Assembly: GCA_025997675.1 (NCBI GenBank)
Contig: BNUX01000035.1
Span: 1 to 28,243, forward strand
Reading direction: 5' to 3'
DNA from: Spirochaetia bacterium
GTDB taxonomy: Bacteria > Spirochaetota > Spirochaetia > Treponematales > Breznakiellaceae
DNA length: 28,243 nucleotides
The notes beneath the pieces are model-generated. The model ran no database searches. It was not told the origin of the DNA and saw nothing but the letters and a program-made list of their open reading frames with translations. The translations under genes and the position numbers were made by a program. Of the stretch, positions 1 through 7,454 are shown in pieces (positions within the stretch are counted from its first letter, which is position 1; each line of letters opens with the position of its first letter).

Positions 1-920
1 GCCAGGGTTTCATCCAGTCCCTTGGGGTCTGCCATGATAGCGTTAAACTTTTCCCGCATAGGGGTCAATTCCCGGTTTACCACCCGGAACAGCTCTTCCT
101 TAGCCGCGCCCCAGCCCATGCCCCCCTCCCGGTAGCGGGAAGCTAAAGCTTCTTGCTCATCCGCCGTAGCAAAGAGCTTGTATAATAGAAAGATTTGGCT
201 GGCATCCGGGTCCTTGGGTTCCTCCACGCCCTGGGAGTTGGTGACGATCCGCATGATAAGTTTGCGGAGCTCTTTTTCCGGGGCAAAGAGGGGGATGGTA
301 TTGCCGTAACTTTTACTCATCTTCCGGCCATCCAGACCGGGCACCACCGCCACCGACTCCTGCACCGCCGCCTGGGGTACCTGGAAGACCTCGCTTTTAT
401 AGTTGAAGTTCACCGCCTGGGCGATGTCCTGGGCCATTTCTACATGCTGGACCTGGTCCTTTCCCACGGGGACCACATCGGAATTGAAGAGGATGATGTC
501 CGCCGCCATAAGCACCGGGTAGGTAAAGAGGCCCATGTTGACCCCCGCGTCGGGGTCGTCGTTTTTTTCGGTATTGGCCTGAACGGCGGCCTTGTAGGCG
601 TGGGCCCGGTTCATCAGCCCTTTGCCGGTAAAGGCCATAAGGGCGGTACTCAGCTCGAAGGTTTCGGGGATGGCGCTCTGGCGGTAAAAGATGACCTTTT
701 CCGGGTCAAGACCTGCGGCAAGCCAGCCTGCGGCCACCTGCCGGATAAGGCCGGACAGTTCCCCGGGGTCCTTTACCGTATTCAGGGCATGGTAATCGGC
801 GATAAAATACCGGGCATCGTAGTCCCGGGAAAGCTCCAGGGCGGGCTTGATGGCGCCGAAGTAGTTGCCTATGTGAAGTATTCCCGTGGGTTTGATACCG
901 GTAAGGGCGATTTTTTTCAT
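1..920 (-). CDS. trpS: Tryptophanyl-tRNA synthetase, 3' end missing (partial)
   Basis: Charges tRNA-Trp with tryptophan in the cytoplasm (class I synthetase). Reading the minus strand from ATG at 920, the protein begins MKKIALTGIKPTG and carries the class I HIGN signature at residues 16-19 and a KMSKS signature (GRKMSKSYGN) near residue 200. The frame is open for 306 codons and runs off the window start, so roughly 25 residues are missing compared with the usual 330 or so. It is transcribed divergently from the transketolase genes across a 153-bp gap. No convincing promoter for trpS was found in that gap. The identification is firm; only the C-terminus is unseen. Confidence 0.95.
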   Translation of the reverse strand, partial: MKKIALTGIKPTGILHIGNYFGAIKPALELSRDYDARYFIADYHALNTVKDPGELSGLIRQVAAGWLAAGLDPEKVIFYRQSAIPETFELSTALMAFTGKGLMNRAHAYKAAVQANTEKNDDPDAGVNMGLFTYPVLMAADIILFNSDVVPVGKDQVQHVEMAQDIAQAVNFNYKSEVFQVPQAAVQESVAVVPGLDGRKMSKSYGNTIPLFAPEKELRKLIMRIVTNSQGVEEPKDPDASQIFLLYKLFATADEQEALASRYREGGMGWGAAKEELFRVVNRELTPMREKFNAIMADPKGLDETL

Positions 921-979
921 TACTTCTAATTTACCGATAAGGGGCTTTTGCGTATAGGGGGGAAGTCCTAAGGGCTGTA

Positions 980-1010
980 ACAAGGGTCTTGTTTAAGCGG
1001 TAAGGGTCTT
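980..1010. promoter_or_regulatory. Repeated operator-like motifs upstream of the transketolase promoter
   Basis: The 9-mer AAGGGTCTT occurs at 982-990 and again at 1002-1010, exactly 20 bp apart (two helical turns), the second copy touching the -35 box at 1010. The first copy is also centred in an inverted repeat ACAAG-GGT-CTTGT (980-992). This arrangement suggests a regulator binding site, but no factor can be named. Confidence 0.35.
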
Positions 1011-1038
1011 TGACATTTATACCGGAGTAGTTTATATT
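1010..1038 (+). promoter_or_regulatory. Sigma-70-type promoter of the transketolase operon
   Basis: A perfect -35 TTGACA (1010-1015), a 17-bp spacer and a -10 TATATT (1033-1038). The expected start near 1045 gives a leader of about 30 nt that contains an AGGAG ribosome binding site at 1062-1066, 7 nt before the ATG at 1074. Confidence 0.75.
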
Positions 1039-1073
1039 TCCTATGCAAAGTTATTACAAATAGGAGTCCTATC

Positions 1074-1898
1074 ATGGATAAGGAAAAGTTGACCTATTTA
1101 AAGGGTCAGGCTAAGGAAATTCGAAAGCTGACTATTGAGGAAATCGGTACCCTGGGTACGGGGCATATCGGGGGCACCATGTCCATTGCGGACCTGCTTG
1201 CCCTTCTGTATTTTCACCGCATGAAAGTGGATCCCGCCCAGCCGCGGCTGAAAGACCGGGACCAACTGGTGGTTTCCAAGGGCCACGCGGGTCCGGCGGT
1301 GTATTCCGCCCTGGCCTTGAAGGGTTTTTTCCCCAAGGACTGGCTTAAAACCCTCAACCAGGGGGGCACCAAGCTGCCCAGCCACTGCGACCGGAACCTG
1401 ACCCCCGGCATAGACATGACCGCCGGCTCCCTGGGGCAGGGCTTTTCCGTGGCCTTGGGCATAGCCCTGGGCCTGCGGATCGACAAGATCCCCGCCCGGG
1501 TTTACACGATAATCGGGGACGGTGAGTCCGACGAAGGCCAGATTTGGGAGGGCGCCCTTTTCGGCGCGGCCCAGCGCCTGGCAAACGTCACCGCCTTTAC
1601 GGATTACAACAAGCAGCAGCTTGACGGCTATACCAGGGATATCCTGGACCTGGGGGACCTTAAGGCCAAGTGGGCCGCTTTTGGCTGGTACACCCAGGAA
1701 GTGGACGGCCACGACATACCGGCCCTGGATGAGGCGATTGAAAAATCCCTCTCTGAAAAGAATAAGCCTTCGATGATCATTATGAACACTATTAAGGGGA
1801 AGGGTTGTAACTTTGCTGAGGGTATTGAGAAGAACCACAGCATGGCCTTTGACCTTGCGAAAGCTCGGGAAGCCATAGCCGCCCTGGACGCGGACTAA
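1074..1898 (+). CDS. Transketolase, N-terminal (TPP-binding) subunit
   Basis: First half of a split transketolase (EC 2.2.1.1), which moves two-carbon ketol units between sugar phosphates in the non-oxidative pentose phosphate pathway. The 274-residue protein carries the thiamine diphosphate motif GDG at 148-150 closing with N179 (FTDYNKQQLDG), preceded by SKGHAGPA at 68-75 and the HCDRN segment that lines the active site. The usual D-N-N in the TPP motif is D-Y-N here. The ATG at 1074 has AGGAG at good spacing. The C-terminal half is encoded by the next gene, 19 nt downstream, and the two must assemble into a heteromer. Related split enzymes include 1-deoxyxylulose-5-phosphate synthase-like proteins, but the two-subunit layout and lengths fit transketolase best. 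Confidence 0.9.
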   Translation: MDKEKLTYLKGQAKEIRKLTIEEIGTLGTGHIGGTMSIADLLALLYFHRMKVDPAQPRLKDRDQLVVSKGHAGPAVYSALALKGFFPKDWLKTLNQGGTKLPSHCDRNLTPGIDMTAGSLGQGFSVALGIALGLRIDKIPARVYTIIGDGESDEGQIWEGALFGAAQRLANVTAFTDYNKQQLDGYTRDILDLGDLKAKWAAFGWYTQEVDGHDIPALDEAIEKSLSEKNKPSMIIMNTIKGKGCNFAEGIEKNHSMAFDLAKAREAIAALDAD

Positions 1899-1917
1899 AG
1901 TCCGAAGGAGTAAAACG

Positions 1918-2850
1918 ATGGAACAAAAAGAAATACGCGCCGCATACGTGGACACCCTCGTGGAACTGGGGGCAAAGAACAGTAATATTGTGGTACTGGA
2001 AGCGGACCTTGCGAGTTGTACCAACACGGGGAGCTTTAAAAAGGCCTACCCGGACCGGTTTTACAACATGGGCATTTCCGAAGCAAACATGATTGGTGTT
2101 GCCGCCGGGCTTTCCGCAGTGGGGAAGATACCCTTCGCCGCCACCTTCGGCTGCTTCGCCTCCCGGCGGGTCTACGACCAGTTCTTCATCTCCGCCAACT
2201 ACGCCCAGCTGAACGTTAAGCTCATCGGTACCGACCCGGGGGTAACCGCAGCCTTTAACGGCGGCACCCACATGCCCTTTGAGGACCTGGCCCTGATGCG
2301 GGCGATACCAAAGCTAACCGTGGTTGAGCCGTCAGATGCGTGGAACGCCGCAGCATTGGTGCGGGAAGCGGCGGAAACCTACGGCTGTGTATACATCCGG
2401 TTCCCCCGCAAGCCGGTGCCGGTGCTGTACACGGAAAACGACACGTTCCGGTTCGGCAAGGCCAAGGTGCTGAAGCAGGGGAAGGATGTGCTGTTCGTAG
2501 CCCTGGGGAGCCTCCTGGTGAACGAATCCCTCAAGGCCCGGGAAATCCTGGCTCTGGAGGGGATTGACGCCGGGGTGCTGGATGTGCTGACCCTGAAACC
2601 CATTGACCGGGAAGCGATACTGACGGAAGCAGGAAAGGTGAGGGCGGTGATCAGCGCGGAGAACCATCAAATCAACAACGGCCTGGGCAGCGCGGTGGCG
2701 GAGGTACTGGCGGAAGGCGGGTTCCGGGGCAAGTTTGCGCGGGTGGGTATCCGGGACGAGTTTGGGGAAGTGGGGACACAGGATTACCTGACGAAGCGGT
2801 TTGGGCTGGATGCGGGGGCGCTGGCGGAGAAGGCCAGGTCATCTGTTTAG
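1918..2850 (+). CDS. Transketolase, C-terminal (pyrimidine-binding) subunit
   Basis: Second half of the split transketolase; 310 residues holding the pyrimidine-binding and C-terminal domains. GISEANMIGVAAG at residues 52-64 supplies the catalytic glutamate (E55) that activates the thiamine ring. AENHQINNGLGSAV near the C-terminus is typical of the transketolase C-terminal fold. An AAGGAG site precedes the ATG, and the gene lies 19 nt after the N-terminal subunit, so both are co-transcribed from the promoter at 1010-1038. The stop codon TAG (2848-2850) overlaps the stop codon of the convergent fabZ gene, and no terminator separates them. Confidence 0.9.
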   Translation: MEQKEIRAAYVDTLVELGAKNSNIVVLEADLASCTNTGSFKKAYPDRFYNMGISEANMIGVAAGLSAVGKIPFAATFGCFASRRVYDQFFISANYAQLNVKLIGTDPGVTAAFNGGTHMPFEDLALMRAIPKLTVVEPSDAWNAAALVREAAETYGCVYIRFPRKPVPVLYTENDTFRFGKAKVLKQGKDVLFVALGSLLVNESLKAREILALEGIDAGVLDVLTLKPIDREAILTEAGKVRAVISAENHQINNGLGSAVAEVLAEGGFRGKFARVGIRDEFGEVGTQDYLTKRFGLDAGALAEKARSSV

Positions 2851-3275
2851 CCTGAACTGTTCCCCACCAAACACATCCACTCCGCCTCTGCCGCAAGCTC
2901 CTCCCCCACATAGGCCTTCCCGGACTGCTTGATCATCTTTGGCGAAAGGCGCAGGTTTACTATCTCTGAGCGGACCTCGTCCCCCGGCCGTACCTGGCGG
3001 CGGAACTTCACCTTGTCCACCGTGGCCAGGAAAAACAGGGCGTCCCCCGGCAGTATCCCCAGCTTGCGGAGCCCCGCACCGCCTGACTGGGCCATGGTTT
3101 CCACGAGGATTACGCCAGGTACTACGGGATACTCCGGGAAATGCCCGGCAAAGAAGAATTCCTTTTCCGTAAAGACATGGCGGGCAACGATACGCTCCTT
3201 GTCCGCCTGAACAATCTCGTCCACAAAGAGGAAGGGCACACGATGGGGCAGTAGGTTTTCAATTTCATTACCCAT
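2847..3275 (-). CDS. fabZ: 3-hydroxyacyl-[ACP] dehydratase FabZ
   Basis: Dehydrates 3-hydroxyacyl-ACP to trans-2-enoyl-ACP in type II fatty acid synthesis; cytoplasmic hot-dog fold enzyme. The 142-residue protein begins MGNEIENLLPHRVPFL, the family hallmark (LPHR.PFL.VD), and has the catalytic histidine in AGHFP (H45) and glutamate in VETMAQ (E59). An in-frame extension upstream exists but lies inside fabF and matches nothing. The ATG at 3275 overlaps the fabF stop by 8 nt (ATGGGTAA), implying translational coupling. It is the last gene of the fab operon and its stop overlaps that of the convergent transketolase gene. Confidence 0.95.
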   Translation of the reverse strand: MGNEIENLLPHRVPFLFVDEIVQADKERIVARHVFTEKEFFFAGHFPEYPVVPGVILVETMAQSGGAGLRKLGILPGDALFFLATVDKVKFRRQVRPGDEVRSEIVNLRLSPKMIKQSGKAYVGEELAAEAEWMCLVGNSSG

Positions 3276-4536
3276 GATATTTCCTGAATACCACAACGCC
3301 GTTGTGTCCCCCGAACCCGAGGTTTCCCGATGCGGCGACATTGACCGTTCCGTACTGCACCTTGTTGGGCACATAGTCCAGGTCGCAGGCGGGGTCGGGG
3401 TTTTCCAGGTTGATAGTGGGGGGGAAAAACCCCTCCTGGATGGCGAGTATGCAGGCAATGGCTTCCAGGCCGCCGCCGCCGGCGACACAGTGGCCGGTCA
3501 TACTCTTGGTACTGGACACCTTCAGTTTATAGGCGTAATCCCCAAAGGCGTACTTGAGCATCTTCGTTTCCGTAGCATCGTTAATCTCCGTACTCGTCCC
3601 GTGGGCGTTGTAATACTGCACCTCTTCGGGCTTGACCCCGGCGTCTGCCAGGGCGTACTTCATGGCGGTGCCGCCGCCAACGCCTGATGGGTCCGGGGCG
3701 GTGATGTGGTAGGCGTCGGCGCTCCCGCCGTAGCCGGCAAATTCCGCCAGAATCGCGGCGCCCCGGGCCTTGGCGTGTTCTTCGGTTTCCAGCACCAGTA
3801 TTCCTGCGCCTTCTCCCAGGACGAAGCCGTCCCTGTCCGCATCGAAGGGGCGGCTTGCCTTTTCCGGGGTGTCGCAGCGTTTGGAGGAAAGGGCCTTAAG
3901 CATCTGGAAACCGCCGATGGCGAATGCGGTGACGCAGGCTTCGGTGCCGCCGGAGATGACCACGTCGCAGCGGCCGGAACGGATCAGGTCCAGGGCCTGG
4001 CCCAGGGCGTCGGCGCCGGAAGCACAGGCGGTAACCTGGGTGAAGGCGGGACCCCGCAGACCGTAGACCATGGAAACATTCCCCGCAGCTTCGTTGTTGA
4101 TCATGAGCGGTACGGTTAATGGCAGCATCCGCTTGGGACCGTTGTCAAAAAGTTTGTGGAAGGATTCGGTGACGATCTCGAAACCGCCGATACCGTTTCC
4201 CAGTACCACCCCGGCTTTGTTGGGGTCGCCCTTGATCCGCTGCCGTCCCTCTCCGGCGTCCTCCAACAGGTCCGCCTGCTTGAGTGCCTGGGCGGCGGCG
4301 GCCACGGCAAACTGAGTGAACCGCGCCATTTTCCGCGCATCCTTTTTATCGATCCATTGGGAGGGATCAAATTCCTTAACCTCCCCCGCGATGGTGACAT
4401 CAAATCCGGTGGTATCAAACAGGGTAATTTTCCCGATCCCGCTCTTTCCCGCGATAAGGGATTGCTTAAATTCCTCCACGGAATTACCGATAGGGGAAAT
4501 CGCGCCCATACCGGTCACAACAACTTTTGTTTTCAT
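3268..4536 (-). CDS. fabF: 3-oxoacyl-[ACP] synthase II FabF
   Basis: Elongating condensing enzyme of type II fatty acid synthesis: joins malonyl-ACP to the growing acyl-ACP. The 422-residue protein has the complete Cys-His-His triad: C171 in VTACASGAD, H312 in NAHGTST and H349 in TGHCVAGGGG. GHCVAGGGG differs slightly from the commoner GHLLGAAG but keeps the histidine. It follows fabG by 27 nt and overlaps fabZ by 8 nt. The acpP gene that commonly sits just before fabF is absent. Confidence 0.95.
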   Translation of the reverse strand: MKTKVVVTGMGAISPIGNSVEEFKQSLIAGKSGIGKITLFDTTGFDVTIAGEVKEFDPSQWIDKKDARKMARFTQFAVAAAAQALKQADLLEDAGEGRQRIKGDPNKAGVVLGNGIGGFEIVTESFHKLFDNGPKRMLPLTVPLMINNEAAGNVSMVYGLRGPAFTQVTACASGADALGQALDLIRSGRCDVVISGGTEACVTAFAIGGFQMLKALSSKRCDTPEKASRPFDADRDGFVLGEGAGILVLETEEHAKARGAAILAEFAGYGGSADAYHITAPDPSGVGGGTAMKYALADAGVKPEEVQYYNAHGTSTEINDATETKMLKYAFGDYAYKLKVSSTKSMTGHCVAGGGGLEAIACILAIQEGFFPPTINLENPDPACDLDYVPNKVQYGTVNVAASGNLGFGGHNGVVVFRKYHG

Positions 4537-4563
4537 TACGTTCCTCCGCTGTAGTACTATTCG

Positions 4564-5298
4564 CTATATAAACATCCCGCCGTCAACGGCGAGTACCTGT
4601 CCGGTGATATATGCCGACCCGTCGGACGCCAGAAACAGCGCCGCTTCCGCCACATCCGCCGGCTGGCCGATCCGTTTAAGGGGTATATGTTCGATCATTT
4701 TTGCCTTGGCATCTTCGTTTACCGCATCGGTCATATCCGACGCGATAAACCCCGGGGCAATGGCGTTGACCCGCACCCCCCGGCTCGCCGTTTCCTGGGC
4801 CAGGCTTTTGGTGACGCCGATAACCCCGGCCTTGCTGGCCGCGTAGTTTGCCTGTCCGCCGTTCCCGTGGATACCCACCACGCTGGCCATATTGATGATG
4901 GACCCGCTCCGTTTGCGTATCATGTCCCGCCCCACGGTTCGGGCGATAATAAAGGTGGCGGTGAGGTTCACATCCAGCACCTTTTGAAAGTCCTCCAGGC
5001 TCATCCTGAAGGAAAGATTGTCCTTAGTAATCCCGGCGTTATTCACCAGGATGTCAAAGCCACCGGCCCTTTTCAATTCCCCGTCCACCAGTGCCTCAAT
5101 TTCCGCCGTCTTCGAAAGGTCGGCACTGATCCAGTGGAGCTTGCCCCCGGACTTAGCGATCCGGTCCTGCAAATCCGCCGGTTCCTTGGTCCCCAGGCCC
5201 CATACCTCCGCCCCCTCTTCCAGGAAACGATCCGTAATGGCCCGGCCTATGCCCCGGGACGCCCCGGTTACCAGCGCTTTCTTGTTTTCCAGCCTCAT
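4564..5298 (-). CDS. fabG: 3-oxoacyl-[ACP] reductase FabG
   Basis: NADPH-dependent reduction of 3-oxoacyl-ACP. A 244-residue short-chain dehydrogenase with the nucleotide-binding TGASRGIG at 11-18, NNAG at 86-89, and the catalytic S139, Y152 and K156 (YAASK). Length and motifs are standard for FabG, and the position between fabD and fabF supports the assignment over other short-chain dehydrogenases. It starts 18 nt after fabD ends. Confidence 0.95.
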   Translation of the reverse strand: MRLENKKALVTGASRGIGRAITDRFLEEGAEVWGLGTKEPADLQDRIAKSGGKLHWISADLSKTAEIEALVDGELKRAGGFDILVNNAGITKDNLSFRMSLEDFQKVLDVNLTATFIIARTVGRDMIRKRSGSIINMASVVGIHGNGGQANYAASKAGVIGVTKSLAQETASRGVRVNAIAPGFIASDMTDAVNEDAKAKMIEHIPLKRIGQPADVAEAALFLASDGSAYITGQVLAVDGGMFI

Positions 5299-5316
5299 CG
5301 TGATACTCCTTAAGCC

Positions 5317-6279
5317 CTAATTATCAAACAGCGCTTCAATCTCTTCAAGCTTCCCCGCTGCAAAAGCAGGGACTTCGCTGCCCGAATCCTTCCAGAGCCC
5401 CTGGAGGACCTTTCCGGGGCCGGTTTCCAGGCAAGCCTCAATGCCCAGGGCGGCGATGGCGCTTTCTTCGGCGATCCACCGCACCGGGGAGGTGATCTGT
5501 TTCAGGGCCAGCTCTTTTGCCTCAGCGCCGGAGGAAACTGCCTTGCCGGAAACATTGGAAAACAGGGGGATCGCCGGGTTCTTGAAGGACACGGATTCCA
5601 GGACCGGGCCGAATTGCTCCGCCGCTTCCACCATGAGGGGGGAATGGAAGGGCCCCGCCACCTGGAGCCGCAGGACCCGTTTGGCCCCCGCTTCCTTAAA
5701 CTTATCCTGGGCCGCCGCCAAAGCCGCCGCAGTTCCCGCCACCACCACTTGCTTGGGGGAGTTGAAATTGGCTGCGTAGAGGTCCGCAATGCCTAGAGAC
5801 TTAACCAGGGCTTCCACCTGTTCCGGGGCCAGTCCCAACACCGCCGCCATACCTGGGGCGTTGGCTTCGCCCCCGCCGCTCTGTTTGACGATCCGTTCCA
5901 CCGTTGCCTGCATGGCCTTCCCCCGGGCAGCCACCAGATTGAGGCAGTCGGCGGGGCTGATTACCCCGGCGCTTACCAAGGCGGCGTATTCCCCCAGGCT
6001 ATGCCCGGCAACGCAGGCCGGCAGGAGACCACGCTCTTTCAAAAAAGCGGCGGCACAGAGGTTCGCCAGGGTGACCGTGGGCTGGGCTATGTCGGAACGC
6101 TTCAGGGTTTCCGCGTCCGAATCCCGCAACAGGGCTTTCACATCCCTGCCCAAGGCGTCGGAGGCCAGGGCGAAAAGACCGGCCGCTTCCTTAGATGAAA
6201 CGAGAAAATCCAGGGCCATGCCCGGATACTGGGCTCCCTGGCCGGGAAACAGAAATGCCGTTTTTGTTTTGTTTACCAT
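5317..6279 (-). CDS. fabD: Malonyl-CoA:ACP transacylase FabD
   Basis: Transfers malonyl from CoA to ACP to feed chain elongation. The 320-residue protein has the N-terminal FPGQGAQYPGM motif and the nucleophile serine S94 in GHSLGEYAAL. The catalytic histidine is in the GPFHSPLM segment. The ATG overlaps the end of fabH by 7 nt (ATGGTAA), so translation of the two is probably coupled. Confidence 0.95.
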   Translation of the reverse strand: MVNKTKTAFLFPGQGAQYPGMALDFLVSSKEAAGLFALASDALGRDVKALLRDSDAETLKRSDIAQPTVTLANLCAAAFLKERGLLPACVAGHSLGEYAALVSAGVISPADCLNLVAARGKAMQATVERIVKQSGGGEANAPGMAAVLGLAPEQVEALVKSLGIADLYAANFNSPKQVVVAGTAAALAAAQDKFKEAGAKRVLRLQVAGPFHSPLMVEAAEQFGPVLESVSFKNPAIPLFSNVSGKAVSSGAEAKELALKQITSPVRWIAEESAIAALGIEACLETGPGKVLQGLWKDSGSEVPAFAAGKLEEIEALFDN

Positions 6280-7286
6280 ATGATGAGATTCCCTCCAAAG
6301 GTTAATCCTGCGCCAAACCCGATGATCATAAGCAGATCCCCCTTCCTGATTTTTCCATCCCGGTTCAATTCATCCAGGGCGATGGGGATCGAAGCCGCCG
6401 AGGTATTGGCGTATTCTTCAATATTGAGAAAAAACTTTCCCTCCGGTATGCCCAGCCGCTTTCCCGCAGCCTGAACAATCCGGGCATTGGCCTGGTGGGG
6501 CACGATCCGATCCACCTGGTCAATGGTGATGTTCTCCTCGGCGAGGAGTTTTTCGATGGTCCCGGTCACCGCCTTTACGGCAAAGTTATAGACCGCCCGG
6601 CCATCCATCTCAAGTACCGAAGGGGTCGTCACGGTTTCCCCCGTCTTAAAAGGCGCCCGGGACCCTCCCCGGCGGATAATGATGCTTTCCGAGCCGGTCC
6701 CGTCCGCCCCCAGGATGGTCCGCAGGAGCCCCCGCTTTTCCGCCGGGGCGGTTTGTTCCGCCAAAACAGCCCCGGCACCATCCCCGAAGAGGACGCAGGT
6801 ACCCCGGTCCTCCCAGTTGGTTACCCGGGTAAGCACCTCGGCGCCGATCACCAGAGCCCGCTTCCGGAGGGAGTTCCGGCCCAGGTAACCCGCAGCAAGC
6901 TCCAGGCCGTAAATAAAACCGGAACATCCCGCGCTAATATCCAGGGCCGCCGCATTTTTCGCCCCCAGTTTGGCTTGAACAAGGCAAGCCGTAGAGGGGG
7001 TCCCGTAATAATCCGGGGTTGCGGTGCTTATAATGATCAGAGCCAGGCTGAGGGCAAGCTCCTCCACCGTCTCCCCGGTCTTTTCCGCCGCCATAGCCAG
7101 AACCTGTTGGGCCGCCCCCAGGGCTAAATCACTGCTTGCCGTGTTTTCATCTGCAATATGCCGGGCCCCTATCCCCGAATGGGAACGAATCCACTCATCA
7201 TTGGTGTCAATCCTCTGCGCTAAATCGTCGTTGCTCACCCGGTTTGGGGGAATAGCCTTTCCCGTTGCGATTATCGTGAATGCCAT
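6273..7286 (-). CDS. fabH: 3-oxoacyl-[ACP] synthase III FabH
   Basis: Initiates fatty acid synthesis by condensing acetyl-CoA (or another primer) with malonyl-ACP. The catalytic triad is complete: C121 in DISAGCSGF, H264 in VPHQANARI and N294 in ANTSAAS. I place the start at the ATG at 7286 (MAFTIIATG), giving 337 residues, because GGAAGGG lies 6 nt before it; the ATG 15 nt further upstream (7301) has no ribosome binding site and lies inside an inverted repeat. It is the first gene of the fabH-D-G-F-Z operon and has its own promoter. Confidence 0.94.
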   Translation of the reverse strand: MAFTIIATGKAIPPNRVSNDDLAQRIDTNDEWIRSHSGIGARHIADENTASSDLALGAAQQVLAMAAEKTGETVEELALSLALIIISTATPDYYGTPSTACLVQAKLGAKNAAALDISAGCSGFIYGLELAAGYLGRNSLRKRALVIGAEVLTRVTNWEDRGTCVLFGDGAGAVLAEQTAPAEKRGLLRTILGADGTGSESIIIRRGGSRAPFKTGETVTTPSVLEMDGRAVYNFAVKAVTGTIEKLLAEENITIDQVDRIVPHQANARIVQAAGKRLGIPEGKFFLNIEEYANTSAASIPIALDELNRDGKIRKGDLLMIIGFGAGLTFGGNLIIW

Positions 7287-7300
7287 ACGTTGCCCTTCCA

Positions 7301-7323
7301 TGACAAAAAGTGAATCTTTGTCA
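7301..7323. promoter_or_regulatory. Inverted repeat in the fabH leader, operator candidate
   Basis: TGACAAA (7301-7307) and TTTGTCA (7317-7323) are perfect 7-bp arms separated by 9 bp, lying between the fabH -10 box and its ribosome binding site, around the expected transcription start. A second imperfectly spaced pair, ACATTT (7338-7343) and AAATGT (7351-7356), covers the promoter spacer and -35. Position suits a lipid-responsive repressor, but no regulator can be named. Confidence 0.4.
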
Positions 7324-7331
7324 TTGTTGAT

Positions 7332-7359
7332 ATAATAACATTTCTTAAAAAAATGTCAA
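7332..7359 (-). promoter_or_regulatory. Promoter of the fab operon
   Basis: On the minus strand, -35 TTGACA (7354-7359) is followed by -10 TATTAT (7332-7337, 16-bp spacer) or TTATAT (7330-7335, 18-bp spacer). The region between fabH and the acyl ligase is otherwise AT-rich and gene-free. Confidence 0.7.
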
Positions 7360-7454
7360 GTTGATTCTTAGACCCGGAAAATGCGGCTTGGTTGCAGGGA
7401 AAAATGCCAGGATGGTCGGGAAAATGGGAAAATACTATTACTCTGAAGAATTCC

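Noticed and set aside
195..929. 244-codon plus-strand frame over trpS
   Set aside because: Antisense shadow of a clear trpS; no ribosome binding site and no family resemblance.
1098..2027. 309-codon minus-strand frame over the transketolase genes
   Set aside because: Antisense to two well-supported genes; a by-product of GC-rich codons.
7287..7301. Upstream ATG of fabH at 7301
   Set aside because: It lacks a ribosome binding site and lies in an inverted repeat; GGAAGGG serves the ATG at 7286.
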